Below are positions 16,038-25,034 of a stretch of 64,000 bases of DNA, piece by piece. Under the pieces are notes generated by a model, which saw nothing but the letters and a program-made list of their open reading frames with translations, made no database searches and was not told where the DNA came from. Source of the stretch: a virus; the IMG/VR virus record IMGVR_UViG_3300042371_000495, positions 1-64,000 of that record, one strand, 5' to 3'. Position 1 is the stretch's first letter. Every line of letters begins with the position of its first letter. The position numbers and the translations under genes are program-made.

Positions 16038-16712
16038 TTACGCATCAAAAGTTGAGGTTTTCTCGAGAGCGATGAAATATTCAACTGGGGTAGATTGATT
16101 CTTCCAATGGCTAATAAGCTTCGAGGACATTTCGACTACATAGTTACCAGCGATAACCTTGAGATTCGAGATAAGGAACTGAAGGTCGAAAGCAGCCTTC
16201 GAGGCATTGTTGTCATCGATCACGATGCTAAAGGTGTTAGCAGTAGGATTCTTCGGATCAAGGACAGCCAACGAGACGATACCATCTTTGCCTGCGATAG
16301 AGACTACGCTATGGCCAAGAGCACCACCTGCTTTGCGAATTTTGTTGAGGCTATCGGCAGTAACCTCGACAGTCACATCGGTCGAGGGCATATTGATCTT
16401 CTTCGAAGGAGAAGTTAGAATGCTTTCATCGGCGAAGCGATACTTAACCTTCGATTTGCCAGACGAAAGAACCATGCTATCCTCAGAGAAGTCGAGGTCA
16501 GGTTCGCCTACAAGGTCGATCGCCGAGAGGAAACCGGTCAAGTCATAGATACCGAATTGTTGAGGGAACGATTCGGGAATGGTAGCGATAGCAAGGATGT
16601 TCTTAGCCTCGCTGATCGTCGATAGCGGTTCACCGGGTTTTACGATGAGATTTGAATTGATCGTGGAGAAGTTCTTCAGGATCGCCAGAGTGTCGGTGGA
16701 TAACTTAGTCAT
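16038..16712 (-). CDS. 45: Sliding clamp (gp45)
   Basis: 224 residues, close to T4 gp45. The N-terminus KLSTDTLAILKNFSTINSN and the later YDLTGFLSAIDLV match the T4 clamp. The trimeric ring tethers gp43 and also activates gp55-dependent late transcription. Its promoter places the -10 box 6 nt before the ATG, so the mRNA is probably leaderless. Confidence 0.95.
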   Translation of the reverse strand: MTKLSTDTLAILKNFSTINSNLIVKPGEPLSTISEAKNILAIATIPESFPQQFGIYDLTGFLSAIDLVGEPDLDFSEDSMVLSSGKSKVKYRFADESILTSPSKKINMPSTDVTVEVTADSLNKIRKAGGALGHSVVSIAGKDGIVSLAVLDPKNPTANTFSIVIDDNNASKAAFDLQFLISNLKVIAGNYVVEMSSKLISHWKNQSTPVEYFIALEKTSTFDA

Positions 16713-16718
16713 GTTGGT

Positions 16719-16747
16719 ATTCTATATTGTTTTTCAGAGATTGTAAA
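16719..16747 (-). promoter_or_regulatory. gp45 promoter, leaderless geometry
   Basis: Minus strand: TTTACA (16742-16747), 17-nt spacer, TAGAAT (16719-16724), then ACCAAC and ATG at 16712. Confidence 0.65.
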
Positions 16748-16756
16748 CCTAATTGT

Positions 16757-17062
16757 TTAGGAAGGAATATTTTTATTTGTATCGAATTCGAAGTAGAACA
16801 TCATGCAACAAATCGCGTGCGCCGCATGGTGAAAACCGGTTTCAGGATCATGTGATTCTCCTCGCATGAGAGCCCACATATGTCGCATGGTAGCCGAGAA
16901 GTATCGAGTCTTACCGTCGGAGACGACACGCCAGTTATCTCGCGCATACTTAGCAGTTCCGAACGTCAGCACCTTTACGACTTCATCTAATGCGAACGGA
17001 GGAAGCAGACTATAGTCTGGCTTATCACCGTCATATTTGATTCCGATTTGTTTCTTCTTCAT
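16757..17062 (-). CDS. dATP/dGTP diphosphohydrolase-like protein
   Basis: 101 residues. The pattern KYDGDKPDYSLLPP, LTFGTAKYARDNW, RYFSATMRHMWA and TGFHHAAHAICCMMF matches the small phage family annotated as dATP/dGTP diphosphohydrolase (DUF5664-type). Members adjust dNTP pools, and relatives occur in phages with modified purines. That modification is not shown here. A strong hairpin precedes the gene and no own promoter is evident. Confidence 0.8.
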   Translation of the reverse strand: MKKKQIGIKYDGDKPDYSLLPPFALDEVVKVLTFGTAKYARDNWRVVSDGKTRYFSATMRHMWALMRGESHDPETGFHHAAHAICCMMFYFEFDTNKNIPS

Positions 17063-17074
17063 AAGAAAGAGAAA

Positions 17075-17108
17075 GGAATAGGGTGAGAGCGAATCTTCAC
17101 CCTATTCC
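17075..17108 (-). terminator. Strong hairpin between HTH gene and dATP/dGTP hydrolase gene
   Basis: 12-bp perfect inverted repeat GGAATAGGGTGA / TCACCCTATTCC with a 10-nt loop. On the minus strand it is followed by a pyrimidine tract (TTTCTCTTTC), and on the plus strand by TATATTTTT, so it could work both ways. Confidence 0.7.
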
Positions 17109-17115
17109 TATATTT

Positions 17116-17406
17116 TTATCGAGCGGCCTTCTTGCTTCCGGAACGCTTAGCCGACTTCGCTGGCTTTTCCTCGGCGAGGGTGTAATAAGTGGTAGAGTTA
17201 CCCTTACGATCGACCGAACGAATCGCCTCGATGTCGATATCGAGCGAACGGAGGTAATTCACGACGCGGCGTGGATCCTTGACACCTGCTTCGCGAGCTT
17301 CTTGTGCGGAGAACAAGTTACCCGAGAGGAGGAACGTCAGGAGAGCCTCACGTTGGCTAGTACGGTTGATCATGGAGGTCAGTTTTTGTGTCAGTTTCTT
17401 TGTCAT
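17116..17406 (-). CDS. Small helix-turn-helix DNA-binding protein
   Basis: 96 residues from ATG at 17406 (an upstream TTG is less likely). The segment SQREALLTFLLSG, then SAQEAREAGVKDPRRVVNYLRS fits a winged helix-turn-helix (HTH_39-like) domain, followed by the wing KGNSTTYYTL. The tail is basic (KPAKSAKRSGSKKAAR) and likely to bind nucleic acid. It may be a phage transcription regulator. Confidence 0.7.
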   Translation of the reverse strand: MTKKLTQKLTSMINRTSQREALLTFLLSGNLFSAQEAREAGVKDPRRVVNYLRSLDIDIEAIRSVDRKGNSTTYYTLAEEKPAKSAKRSGSKKAAR

Positions 17407-17471
17407 TTTTGTATGTGTGTTGTTGTTTTTTGGACCCAAGAAAGGGCGTGGATCCTTGCGCCGTGAGATTG

Positions 17472-18614
17472 TTAGAAAGGATGTTCATCGAGAGCTTCTT
17501 CGACCTTGGCCACAGTAGAGTTGCTATCGGAATCGATCTTGGTATAGAGGTCAATGAATGCGCTCTTCGTATCAGGATCGAAGCGGGCGATGCACATCAT
17601 GATCGCTTGCATACGATCACGAAAGATCGAGTATGCCTTGACGATATGGCAGAGACGGCGAGTAGAGATGAGTTCGTCGACACCTTCAGCCTCAAAGGTC
17701 TTACGAATAACACCGGACCAGGCAATCAGCTTATCGCAGAACGGTTTATCATCGACCTCAAGAGCTTCCATGTGCTTCCAGACGATGGAGTGTTCGATGG
17801 TCGCAGATGGATAGGATTGGTCGATCGTAGCCACAAAACGTTCAATGAATGCTTCGTCGATGATGTTCGCAGCGCTATAGCGACCGTCCTCGGATCCACG
17901 ACCTTTGGTATTGGCAGTCGCGATCACATTGAATCCAGGCGCCGGAGAAACGACCTGACCGATCTTCTTGATCAAGACTGGTTTACCTTCGAGCACACCT
18001 TGAAGGCACATGATTTTATTGGATCCACGATCGAGCTCGTCGATCAAGAGGATGCAACCTTTTTCCATGGCTTTGATGACTGGTCCCTTATGGAACACCG
18101 TCTCGCCATTGACCAGACGAAAGCCGCCGATCAAGTCATCTTCGTCGGTCTCAGGCGAGATTTGGACTCGAATATACTCGCGCTTAGTTTTGGCGCAGGC
18201 TTGCTCGACCATCATCGTCTTGCCATTGCCAGACATTCCAGAGATGTAGAGAGGAAAGAACATCTTCGAGTCAATGACTTTTTTAATGGTCTTATATTCA
18301 CCCCATTGAACGAAAGTTGGGTCAATCGATGGGATAAAGACATCATCATTCATCGCGGACTGGATCGGTTGTTGTTTTTCGATGGTTTGAATAAGGTTGA
18401 CTTTTGCGGTGTTAGCACCGTCGCTCCAAGAACTCGAGCGAATGACGTAAGAACCATGGCCGATCTTATTGGAATCATCTAGAAATTCCTTTTTGATCTG
18501 ATTGTAAGTCATGCCATTTTGGCGACCGACGTCATAGATGACGGACGACTTGAACGATGAGGTGTCACCTGGGAGGGACATGAGTGCTGCGATGGTTGCT
18601 TCAATGTTTGTCAT
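17472..18614 (-). CDS. cobS: CobS-like AAA+ ATPase
   Basis: 380 residues. Walker A GMSGNGKTMM lies near residue 125, Walker B CILLIDELDRG near residue 187, and sensor/arginine residues follow in a MoxR/CobS-type AAA+ core. In cobalt chelatase CobS works with CobT, and here a CobT-like VWA protein is encoded 0.6 kb upstream. T4-like phages often carry this pair. A role in cobalamin synthesis is unlikely and a chaperone-like remodelling function is possible. Confidence 0.88.
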   Translation of the reverse strand: MTNIEATIAALMSLPGDTSSFKSSVIYDVGRQNGMTYNQIKKEFLDDSNKIGHGSYVIRSSSWSDGANTAKVNLIQTIEKQQPIQSAMNDDVFIPSIDPTFVQWGEYKTIKKVIDSKMFFPLYISGMSGNGKTMMVEQACAKTKREYIRVQISPETDEDDLIGGFRLVNGETVFHKGPVIKAMEKGCILLIDELDRGSNKIMCLQGVLEGKPVLIKKIGQVVSPAPGFNVIATANTKGRGSEDGRYSAANIIDEAFIERFVATIDQSYPSATIEHSIVWKHMEALEVDDKPFCDKLIAWSGVIRKTFEAEGVDELISTRRLCHIVKAYSIFRDRMQAIMMCIARFDPDTKSAFIDLYTKIDSDSNSTVAKVEEALDEHPF

Positions 18615-18641
18615 AATGTAGTGAGGTAAAAGTTTAATGTA

Positions 18642-18803
18642 TTAGCGAGGCTGCATTGCGATGGTAATCGTTCCAAGGGAGTTGTGAACTAATTGGAACA
18701 CAGCTTGATTGCGTTTTGCCGCGGCAAGTTCAGCCGAAGTAGGGGCAAAGATGTATCCATTATTGGTGGAGCGAATTGCTGCGATAAGTTCAGATGTTGT
18801 CAT
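18642..18803 (-). CDS. 53-residue hypothetical protein
   Basis: ATG at 18801-18803, TAA at 18642-18644. The product (MTTSELIAAIRSTNNGYIFAP...) has a helical AELAAAKRNQAVFQLV core. A clear promoter with AC-rich leader lies directly upstream, which supports it as a real gene heading the CobS unit. Family not recognised. Confidence 0.65.
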   Translation of the reverse strand: MTTSELIAAIRSTNNGYIFAPTSAELAAAKRNQAVFQLVHNSLGTITIAMQPR

Positions 18804-18832
18804 AATGTAGAGGAGAGGTTGCTTACGAGGTT

Positions 18833-18860
18833 ATTCTACCAAAAATGGGGCCTTTGTACA
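18833..18860 (-). promoter_or_regulatory. Promoter upstream of the 53-residue gene and cobS
   Basis: Minus strand: TGTACA (18855-18860), 16-nt spacer ending TGG, TAGAAT (18833-18838). The leader to the ATG at 18803 ends CTCTACATT. Confidence 0.7.
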
Positions 18861-18871
18861 CATCTTTTTTA

Positions 18872-19078
18872 TCAAATGTCACAAAATGAGTGAATTTGTT
18901 TTCCATCCTTCCACATCGTGTAACCTTCAACCCCGATGCTTTCGCATTGTCCAGTGGCCTCGGAAGCAGCATAGGCGTTGCAAACGGCTTGGCAATAAGC
19001 CTCTTTAGGTGAAGAGGAAACAGCAACACCGTAGCGAACTGTGGTAGGGACGACTAAGTAATATTTGACTTTAAACAT
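18872..19078 (-). CDS. Small hypothetical protein
   Basis: 68 residues, beta-rich N-terminus (MFKVKYYLVVPTT), several cysteines (CQAVC, GQCESIG). It starts downstream of a promoter with an AC-rich leader shared with the gene at 7022-7384. Family not recognised. Confidence 0.55.
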   Translation of the reverse strand: MFKVKYYLVVPTTVRYGVAVSSSPKEAYCQAVCNAYAASEATGQCESIGVEGYTMWKDGKQIHSFCDI

Positions 19079-19106
19079 AATGTAGGGTGGTTTCAGTTAC
19101 AAGAGG

Positions 19107-19134
19107 ATCCTACCACAGAAAAGGCCGATGTAAA
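19107..19134 (-). promoter_or_regulatory. Promoter with shared AC-rich leader
   Basis: Minus strand: TTTACA (19129-19134), 16-nt spacer ending TGG, TAGGAT (19107-19112). The leader includes CTTGTAACTGAAACCACCC and TACATT, nearly the same as the 7415 leader. Confidence 0.7.
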
Positions 19135-19190
19135 TGCTTTTTTTCATTAAAAGCGAAAATAATTTAGGGCCCCTCGCCATTACCAATAGG

Positions 19191-21488
19191 TTATGCAACT
19201 AGAGTAGCGAACTTATTCAGGATGAGGCGGCTTGAGCGTTTGTCAGAGGTGTATTTTGTGAATGCTTTCGCCAACTTATTCTGACCGCCGTTGGTCGTCA
19301 TATCACCTTCGACTTTATCTACGAAACCTTCTTCATCGTCTAGGACCAATTCTCCTCCGGAGATGATGAAATATTCGTTGAAGGAGAACCCATTCGGAAT
19401 GAATAGGCATTTGTTCTTTCGAAGTTGAGGAAGCATATTAGTAACTTTTTCACTCGCTGTAACCCAATCTTTGACTTCGCCGCCTTTCGGATGGCGAAGA
19501 GCGTTGATCGCCGAGGTTTTGATTTGGCTACGAGAAGTAGTGATGAAGAAACCGATAGCGGTGACATCACATGTGATTCGAAGGTTTTCGATCAAGGTTG
19601 CATAGTTTTGTGAAGGATGACCACGATGAAGATCGACTTGACGACCGGCAATACGCGTACGATAAGGAAGACGATTGATATTCGTGACGTCTTCTTTTTG
19701 GTATTGTTTCGTAGTATTATCTGTCCCTAAGGTGAGTCCACCTCCATCGCCATCGGTCAAGAAAATTACGTTCATCTTCTGAACATGATGCTTTTGCTTG
19801 AAGCGTTTGACCAATTCATGGGCGATGATGATCGTCTCGAAGAGTGGGGTTCCTCCAAGTTGTTCGAATGATGAGGTAATAGGATCAAAATTACCGGAGT
19901 GTACATTTTCCGGAGAATTCATCAAGAACGCCTGGGCGCGCATCTGGCGACAAGCGAGATCAAACTCGTTCTTCTTCATCGAAGAATTCATGAGCTCAGT
20001 GACTTGGCAATATGCAAGCGAGATTTGCTTGCAATTAGTATTTCCACGGTCGTTTAATGCGTAATAACAAGAAGGAGTGGTGAACCCATAGACTTCAAAT
20101 GGAATCGATACGGCCTTACAAAAGAAAATCAAGTTGAGTGTATGATTGATAACGTTTGGAATGTCATGACGCATCGATCCAGAATAGTCGATAAAGAAAA
20201 TCATACCGTGATTCTTGGCATCTGCAAGTTTGGTAACACTCTTGAAGATTTGATCCTCAAACTTATACGAATGAAGACGATTGACGTCGATCGAACCTGT
20301 CATGGATCGTTGTGCCCGAGAATATTGGAAAGCAGCCTTCTTACGTTCGAACTCTTTCACCAGAAGGTTGACATGTTGCTTAGTTGATGACTTAAATTGC
20401 TTCCAATCCTCGGTGACCGATGACAAGGTGAAATAGTAATCATAATCTTTACCATTTTTACGTGATTCCATCACCTTTGAAACCGGAATGATCGAGTCGA
20501 GCATCTGTTGCTTAGATGGCGCCATCACTGCGTTATGATCGGTGAACGTCTGCTGCATGCCAGCGAGTTCATCATTAAGGTTGCTAAGAGTTTTGGATTG
20601 AAGAGCTTCGTTTAATTCTTGATTTGAAGGATCTTCGTTTTTGTCTTCAGATTGGACTTCCTTAGACTTTACCTTTTGAGTGTCATCTGGCTTCTCTTCG
20701 CCACTGTTAGTTTTTTGCTTAAGAGAATCTTCGCCGTCTTCTTTTTCCTCAGGATCTTTCTTAGAATTATCAAGGTCAGGGCTATCGACTTCGGTTTCTT
20801 TACCTTCGACGTCTTCTTCGCTATCATTCGGCTGAGAAGGAGATTGTTCAGGCTGAGAAGGAGATTGTTCGGCATTCTCATCTTTCTCTTGCTGCTCTTG
20901 CTTTTGCTTCTTCATCTCGTCTTTAGTCATCTCATAGATGTCGCGGCAGACGTCAATCACGTCATCGATGGATTCGGTAGCTAGGCAACGACGATAGATG
21001 ACTTCCTCGGCGAGGTCGAGCGGGATATCCATTTGATTGCCGATCTTGCCTCGAAGATTAAGACGTTCAATAAATGACATCGAAGAGATGTCAGTGCCTT
21101 TGATCTTAAAGAAATCGTTCTCAATGAAGTGAGCATAACCGGCAGTGAATGAAGAGATGAGACCAGGATATTGATCTTGTACCATCTTCTCGATTCGAAT
21201 ATCCTCGACGATGTTGAGGACGTCGAACGGGCAATTAGGAAGAACTTCCTTGAACTTAGCGATGCCTTCGTCAGGAGTATAAAGGGCATGACCAACTTCG
21301 TGGCCGACCAGAAGGTCAGACACCGCCTTATTGGTGACATTCCACGTTGGAAGGCCGAGGATTCGATTCTTCACATCGAAGAAGGCGGTAGAATAGTTAC
21401 CGACCTCGACGGTGATGTTCTCCTTTGCCAGGAGTTTTGCCAACATTCCTTGAGAGGTAGAGTTGACTAATGGAGTGGCTTCAAGCAT
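19191..21488 (-). CDS. cobT: CobT-like VWA protein with zinc-peptidase motif
   Basis: 765 residues. HEVGH at residues 63-67 is a zincin metal site. An acidic, low-complexity linker follows (about 205-310, rich in Glu/Asp/Lys/Ser/Pro). The C-terminal VWA domain carries the MIDAS start DYSGSM near residue 435 and TDGDGGG later. This fits the CobT/peptidase companion of CobS in T4-like phages. The pair resembles MoxR-VWA systems that remodel protein or insert metal. The start overlaps a promoter with leaderless geometry. Confidence 0.82.
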   Translation of the reverse strand: MLEATPLVNSTSQGMLAKLLAKENITVEVGNYSTAFFDVKNRILGLPTWNVTNKAVSDLLVGHEVGHALYTPDEGIAKFKEVLPNCPFDVLNIVEDIRIEKMVQDQYPGLISSFTAGYAHFIENDFFKIKGTDISSMSFIERLNLRGKIGNQMDIPLDLAEEVIYRRCLATESIDDVIDVCRDIYEMTKDEMKKQKQEQQEKDENAEQSPSQPEQSPSQPNDSEEDVEGKETEVDSPDLDNSKKDPEEKEDGEDSLKQKTNSGEEKPDDTQKVKSKEVQSEDKNEDPSNQELNEALQSKTLSNLNDELAGMQQTFTDHNAVMAPSKQQMLDSIIPVSKVMESRKNGKDYDYYFTLSSVTEDWKQFKSSTKQHVNLLVKEFERKKAAFQYSRAQRSMTGSIDVNRLHSYKFEDQIFKSVTKLADAKNHGMIFFIDYSGSMRHDIPNVINHTLNLIFFCKAVSIPFEVYGFTTPSCYYALNDRGNTNCKQISLAYCQVTELMNSSMKKNEFDLACRQMRAQAFLMNSPENVHSGNFDPITSSFEQLGGTPLFETIIIAHELVKRFKQKHHVQKMNVIFLTDGDGGGLTLGTDNTTKQYQKEDVTNINRLPYRTRIAGRQVDLHRGHPSQNYATLIENLRITCDVTAIGFFITTSRSQIKTSAINALRHPKGGEVKDWVTASEKVTNMLPQLRKNKCLFIPNGFSFNEYFIISGGELVLDDEEGFVDKVEGDMTTNGGQNKLAKAFTKYTSDKRSSRLILNKFATLVA

Positions 21489-21494
21489 GGTAGG

Positions 21495-21522
21495 ATCTTA
21501 CCCTACCCGGGGAAAATGTACA
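21495..21522 (-). promoter_or_regulatory. CobT-like gene promoter, leaderless geometry
   Basis: Minus strand: TGTACA (21517-21522), 16-nt spacer ending GGG, TAAGAT (21495-21500), then CCTACC and ATG at 21488. Confidence 0.7.
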
Positions 21523-21562
21523 TGCCTTTTTTCATTGTTTTTCATCGTTGATTACCAATCAC

Positions 21563-23284
21563 TTATACGTGTTCGATCATTCTGGAGAAGTTTTTGACCT
21601 TCTCGAACTCCATTTTGCGCTGGAATTTTCCTTCCAGGGCATCTTGCTTATGGCTAATTACGAAGACATTCGTCTCGGCATCCAATGTCTCGAGGATTTT
21701 TAGTAGGTTATCTACCCCGTCCGAATCGAGGGAAGCATCGAACGTTTCGTCTAGGATCATGAGGTTTGTGTTCGCCGAGTTCTTCATCTTCGCTACCGCT
21801 CTCCAGGCAAATAGCAGACTCAGGTCGATTCGTTGCTTTTCACCCTCGGAAAACGAGCTGTAGCTAAAATCATCCCTATGACGAGACTTAATCTGCTCGT
21901 TGAAGCTTTCATCGAGGTTGAAAGATACGAAGAAATCCAGGATTTGAAGATAGTGATTGATCAACTTGTTCATCACCGGCAAATATTGTCGAATGATCTT
22001 CGTCTTGATACCTGTATCCTTGAGAAGTTCGGCGATGACTTCGTTATACGTCCTTTCCTCGATCTGATTCGATTTGAGGTCGCTCAGCACATCTTTCTCT
22101 TCACGAAGTGTTTCTAAGAAATTATTGGCAAAAGTGGTGTCGCTCTCGGTAAATGATTGCTGAAGGTACTTATTGAGGTTAGTGATACGGGCTTCCAGTT
22201 GAGTGATCATCATATTGTTCGTAGAAATTTCTTTCTGTAGGTCGCTGATATCATCATAGGCATCACTTGCCTCGTTATATGATTGTTGAACCTCAATCAT
22301 TTTTATCTTAAGCATCTCGTAACCATCTTGAAGTTCGAGGGCTTTTTCTTTGCATCCATGAAGCTTATGCTCTTTCATGTCTCCCTCGAGCTTTTGTTGA
22401 CAAGTCGGGCAATCATTATTGTCTTCATAGAATTTCGCCTCACTCACGACTTTAGAGATGTTGTCCTTGATCTGCTTTTCGTAAGATTGTAATGAAGTGC
22501 GAGTCTGTTGCGCCTTGAGTAAGGCATCATTGACCTCGGCGAAATGTAAAGAGTACGCTTCGCTATTCTTAGCATTTGTCTCTTGAAGCTGCTCGATGTT
22601 TTGTGAAAGTGTAGCGATCTCGTCGTTATACTTCGCGGCATTGTTCTCATCGATCTGTTTCAAGGAATCGATGTGAGTGCATTGAAGGATAATCTTTTCC
22701 TTAACGATGGTAATTTGATTCTCAGTGTCCTTGATCGTACCTTTCAATTTCGAGTTACGTTCTTTAAGAGCCACGTTCATCTTCGTAAAGATATTGATAT
22801 CGAGTAAGTCCTCAATGACCTCACGACGATTGCCGGTGCTGAGCTGCATGAAAGGAATGAAGTTACTCGAACCGAGGACGACAACCTGATGAAAGCTCTT
22901 ATGATTGAGTTTAAGGATATTGGTCTCAAGAAGCTTTTGATAGTCACGCGAATGAGATTCCTGATTGAGTAAGATACCATTCTGCCAGATCTCGAAGATA
23001 TTTGGTTTGATACCACGAACGATCTTATACGCAGTGGCGTTGATCGAGAACTCTACGGACACGGAGCAATTCTTTCCGTTAATACTATTGACCAACTGTG
23101 GTTTATTGATCGCACGATGAGGTTTACCGAATAAGGCAAATGATAATGCATCGAGCATCGTCGATTTACCAGCACCATTGGATCCTACGACTAACGTAGA
23201 GGCACCGGGATTTAGGTTGACCACGATCTCTATGTCTCCAGAGCTCAGGAAATTTCTGTATGTAAGTGTATTAAATTTGACCAT
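21563..23284 (-). CDS. 46: Recombination exonuclease large subunit (gp46, Rad50-like)
   Basis: 573 residues. Walker A GSNGAGKSTM lies near residue 35. Coiled coils flank the zinc hook CPTC (near residue 290), and the C-terminal signature SFSEGEKQRIDLSLL and Walker B LMILDETFD complete an SMC/Rad50-type ATPase. With gp47 it resects DNA ends for recombination-dependent replication. It begins 2 nt after the gp47 stop. Confidence 0.96.
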   Translation of the reverse strand: MVKFNTLTYRNFLSSGDIEIVVNLNPGASTLVVGSNGAGKSTMLDALSFALFGKPHRAINKPQLVNSINGKNCSVSVEFSINATAYKIVRGIKPNIFEIWQNGILLNQESHSRDYQKLLETNILKLNHKSFHQVVVLGSSNFIPFMQLSTGNRREVIEDLLDINIFTKMNVALKERNSKLKGTIKDTENQITIVKEKIILQCTHIDSLKQIDENNAAKYNDEIATLSQNIEQLQETNAKNSEAYSLHFAEVNDALLKAQQTRTSLQSYEKQIKDNISKVVSEAKFYEDNNDCPTCQQKLEGDMKEHKLHGCKEKALELQDGYEMLKIKMIEVQQSYNEASDAYDDISDLQKEISTNNMMITQLEARITNLNKYLQQSFTESDTTFANNFLETLREEKDVLSDLKSNQIEERTYNEVIAELLKDTGIKTKIIRQYLPVMNKLINHYLQILDFFVSFNLDESFNEQIKSRHRDDFSYSSFSEGEKQRIDLSLLFAWRAVAKMKNSANTNLMILDETFDASLDSDGVDNLLKILETLDAETNVFVISHKQDALEGKFQRKMEFEKVKNFSRMIEHV

Positions 23285-23286
23285 GA

Positions 23287-24366
23287 TTATAATGCGTCCA
23301 TCGTCTGTGCCTCGACGAATAGTTCATGAAGGCGACTCTTGATCTTATCTTTATCGAGCTCAGTCTCGATCGCCTCGACGTAGCTATTCAGCAATGTTCC
23401 GGTATCGGCCATACATATCGCTTCGTCCTCGATCGACTCGGCTGCATATTCAGAGAACGATTCGATGATCTTGATATCAAAAGGTTCGGCTGCTTGTAGT
23501 TTATCTATGAACTTATCGAAAGCGTATGGATCCTTCTTTGAATTTACGATTACCTTAATGAAGGTGCCTTTGGTATGAGACAAATCCTGGGCATTCACAT
23601 ACTCGATCGAAGAATCGCATGATGAGTCGTCATAGACCAAACGTTGAAAGATACAGAGCGGATTTCGAATCGCTGCTAATTCACGAGTAGCGGTATCAAG
23701 AACATGAAAATATTTTGGGTCATTGGCATCCGACCAGGTCAATTCATATTGAGTACCGAGATAATGGATATTACGATCCGAGCTTTTGGTGTGATAATGA
23801 CCTGATAGGACCATTTCATATCTCGAGAATAATTCAGGAGCCATACCATGACTTACGAGAGGAGCACCCTTCATCATCTCAAATCCGTGCAATTCCAGAT
23901 GAGATGCGATTACCGAGGCATTAGCAGTCTCGATAAACTTCATACTCTCGGCATAATTGTCAGTCGTAATCCACGGCAATAAACCGATGTTTAGTCCGTC
24001 ATATTCTTTCACAGTGGGTTTCATGAATACGTTCACTTCCGGTGAATAATGTGACAGATATTCATTCAACGAGCAAAGCGAATTTGTATTCTTCCAATAG
24101 ACGTCATGATTTCCAGGAATGATGTCCATGGTCATGCCATATTCCTTTAGCTTATCCAAGAACATCTCTCGATTACGCTGAAGCACTTTGTAGTTTACGT
24201 ACTTACGATGCTCAAAATAATCACCGAGATGGATGATTTGCTTCACGCCTTCAGCGCAGCAATGCGGAAAGAAAATCTCGGAATAAAAGCGTTCCGAATA
24301 ATCCAGGAATACATCGCTACCGCTTTTTACTCCGGCGTGTGTGTCATTGATAAGGGCAATCTTCAT
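23287..24366 (-). CDS. 47: Recombination nuclease (gp47, Mre11-like)
   Basis: 359 residues. Metallophosphoesterase motifs appear in order: NDTHAG, HLGDYFEHRK, PGNHDVYW and GHYHTKS. Partner of gp46 in the nuclease complex. Its start overlaps the gp55 stop by 4 nt (ATGA), so gp55-gp47-gp46 form one translational unit. Confidence 0.96.
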   Translation of the reverse strand: MKIALINDTHAGVKSGSDVFLDYSERFYSEIFFPHCCAEGVKQIIHLGDYFEHRKYVNYKVLQRNREMFLDKLKEYGMTMDIIPGNHDVYWKNTNSLCSLNEYLSHYSPEVNVFMKPTVKEYDGLNIGLLPWITTDNYAESMKFIETANASVIASHLELHGFEMMKGAPLVSHGMAPELFSRYEMVLSGHYHTKSSDRNIHYLGTQYELTWSDANDPKYFHVLDTATRELAAIRNPLCIFQRLVYDDSSCDSSIEYVNAQDLSHTKGTFIKVIVNSKKDPYAFDKFIDKLQAAEPFDIKIIESFSEYAAESIEDEAICMADTGTLLNSYVEAIETELDKDKIKSRLHELFVEAQTMDAL

Positions 24367-25028
24367 GCGTCTTCGTCTATGTCTTCGTCTTCTAAGGAAA
24401 AGAAAGTTTCAAGGAGTTTTAGATCAAGAATTGAGTCCTCGATATCAGATTTCTTCTGAACGGCAGCTTTACGAGGTTTACCAAACTGGTTCCGATGCGC
24501 ATCGGCATTTTCTGGAGTCGATCCATCACCCTTAAAGAAAGCATCATTTTTAATTCGAATGCGTTCGACCATACCTTCGCCAGTATGAGAAGCATCATCA
24601 CCGAAGTCGGCAAAAGCTCCAATACCAGAATGCTCCATGTAAAGGACCTTGATATCGGCCTGTTTCTTTTCCTTGGCGATGCGTCGTAGGAAAGCGAAGT
24701 AAGAAATCTGAGTGAAGTAGGCAAAAGCATTTGGAAGACCAGTTCGAGTAGCTTTATTGACATCGTAGTTAGTGATCGCCTTGACACAGTTTTCAACCGC
24801 ATCCATCACCATCTCGTCTCGATAGGTGTAATTGACGAAGTTGTATTTGTGCGATAGCCCCTCACATATTCGAAGAAAGCATTCCCCGATATAGTTAGGT
24901 ATGATCGGCACTTCTTTCTCAGCGGCTTTTGCCACATTCACAGAGCTGACATAGTCAACCACTGCCTGAGAGAAGTCCTTATTGTTTACGTAATGGACTG
25001 ATGCCCGTTTTTCCTTTAGCGTTGCCAT
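24363..25028 (-). CDS. 55: Late-transcription sigma factor (gp55)
   Basis: 221 residues. HYVNNKDFSQAVVDYV near residue 12, SHKYNFVNYTYRDEMVMDAVENCVKAI, and NAFAYFTQISYFAFLRRI match T4 gp55, a region-2-like sigma that reads TATAAATA. The C-terminus (SILDLKLLETFFSLEDEDID) carries a hydrophobic/acidic tail like the gp45-binding epitope. Its promoter gives a leaderless geometry. Confidence 0.94.
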   Translation of the reverse strand: MATLKEKRASVHYVNNKDFSQAVVDYVSSVNVAKAAEKEVPIIPNYIGECFLRICEGLSHKYNFVNYTYRDEMVMDAVENCVKAITNYDVNKATRTGLPNAFAYFTQISYFAFLRRIAKEKKQADIKVLYMEHSGIGAFADFGDDASHTGEGMVERIRIKNDAFFKGDGSTPENADAHRNQFGKPRKAAVQKKSDIEDSILDLKLLETFFSLEDEDIDEDA

Positions 25029-25034
25029 GCTGTT

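Noticed and set aside
19792-20064. Long plus-strand open frames antisense to CobT, gp43, CobS and others
   Set aside because: They show no start signals or known protein features and mirror the codon bias of the real minus-strand genes.
20652-20984. Plus-strand Leu/Arg/Phe-rich frame resembling a membrane protein
   Set aside because: It is antisense to the acidic Glu/Lys-rich linker of the CobT-like gene, which explains the composition.
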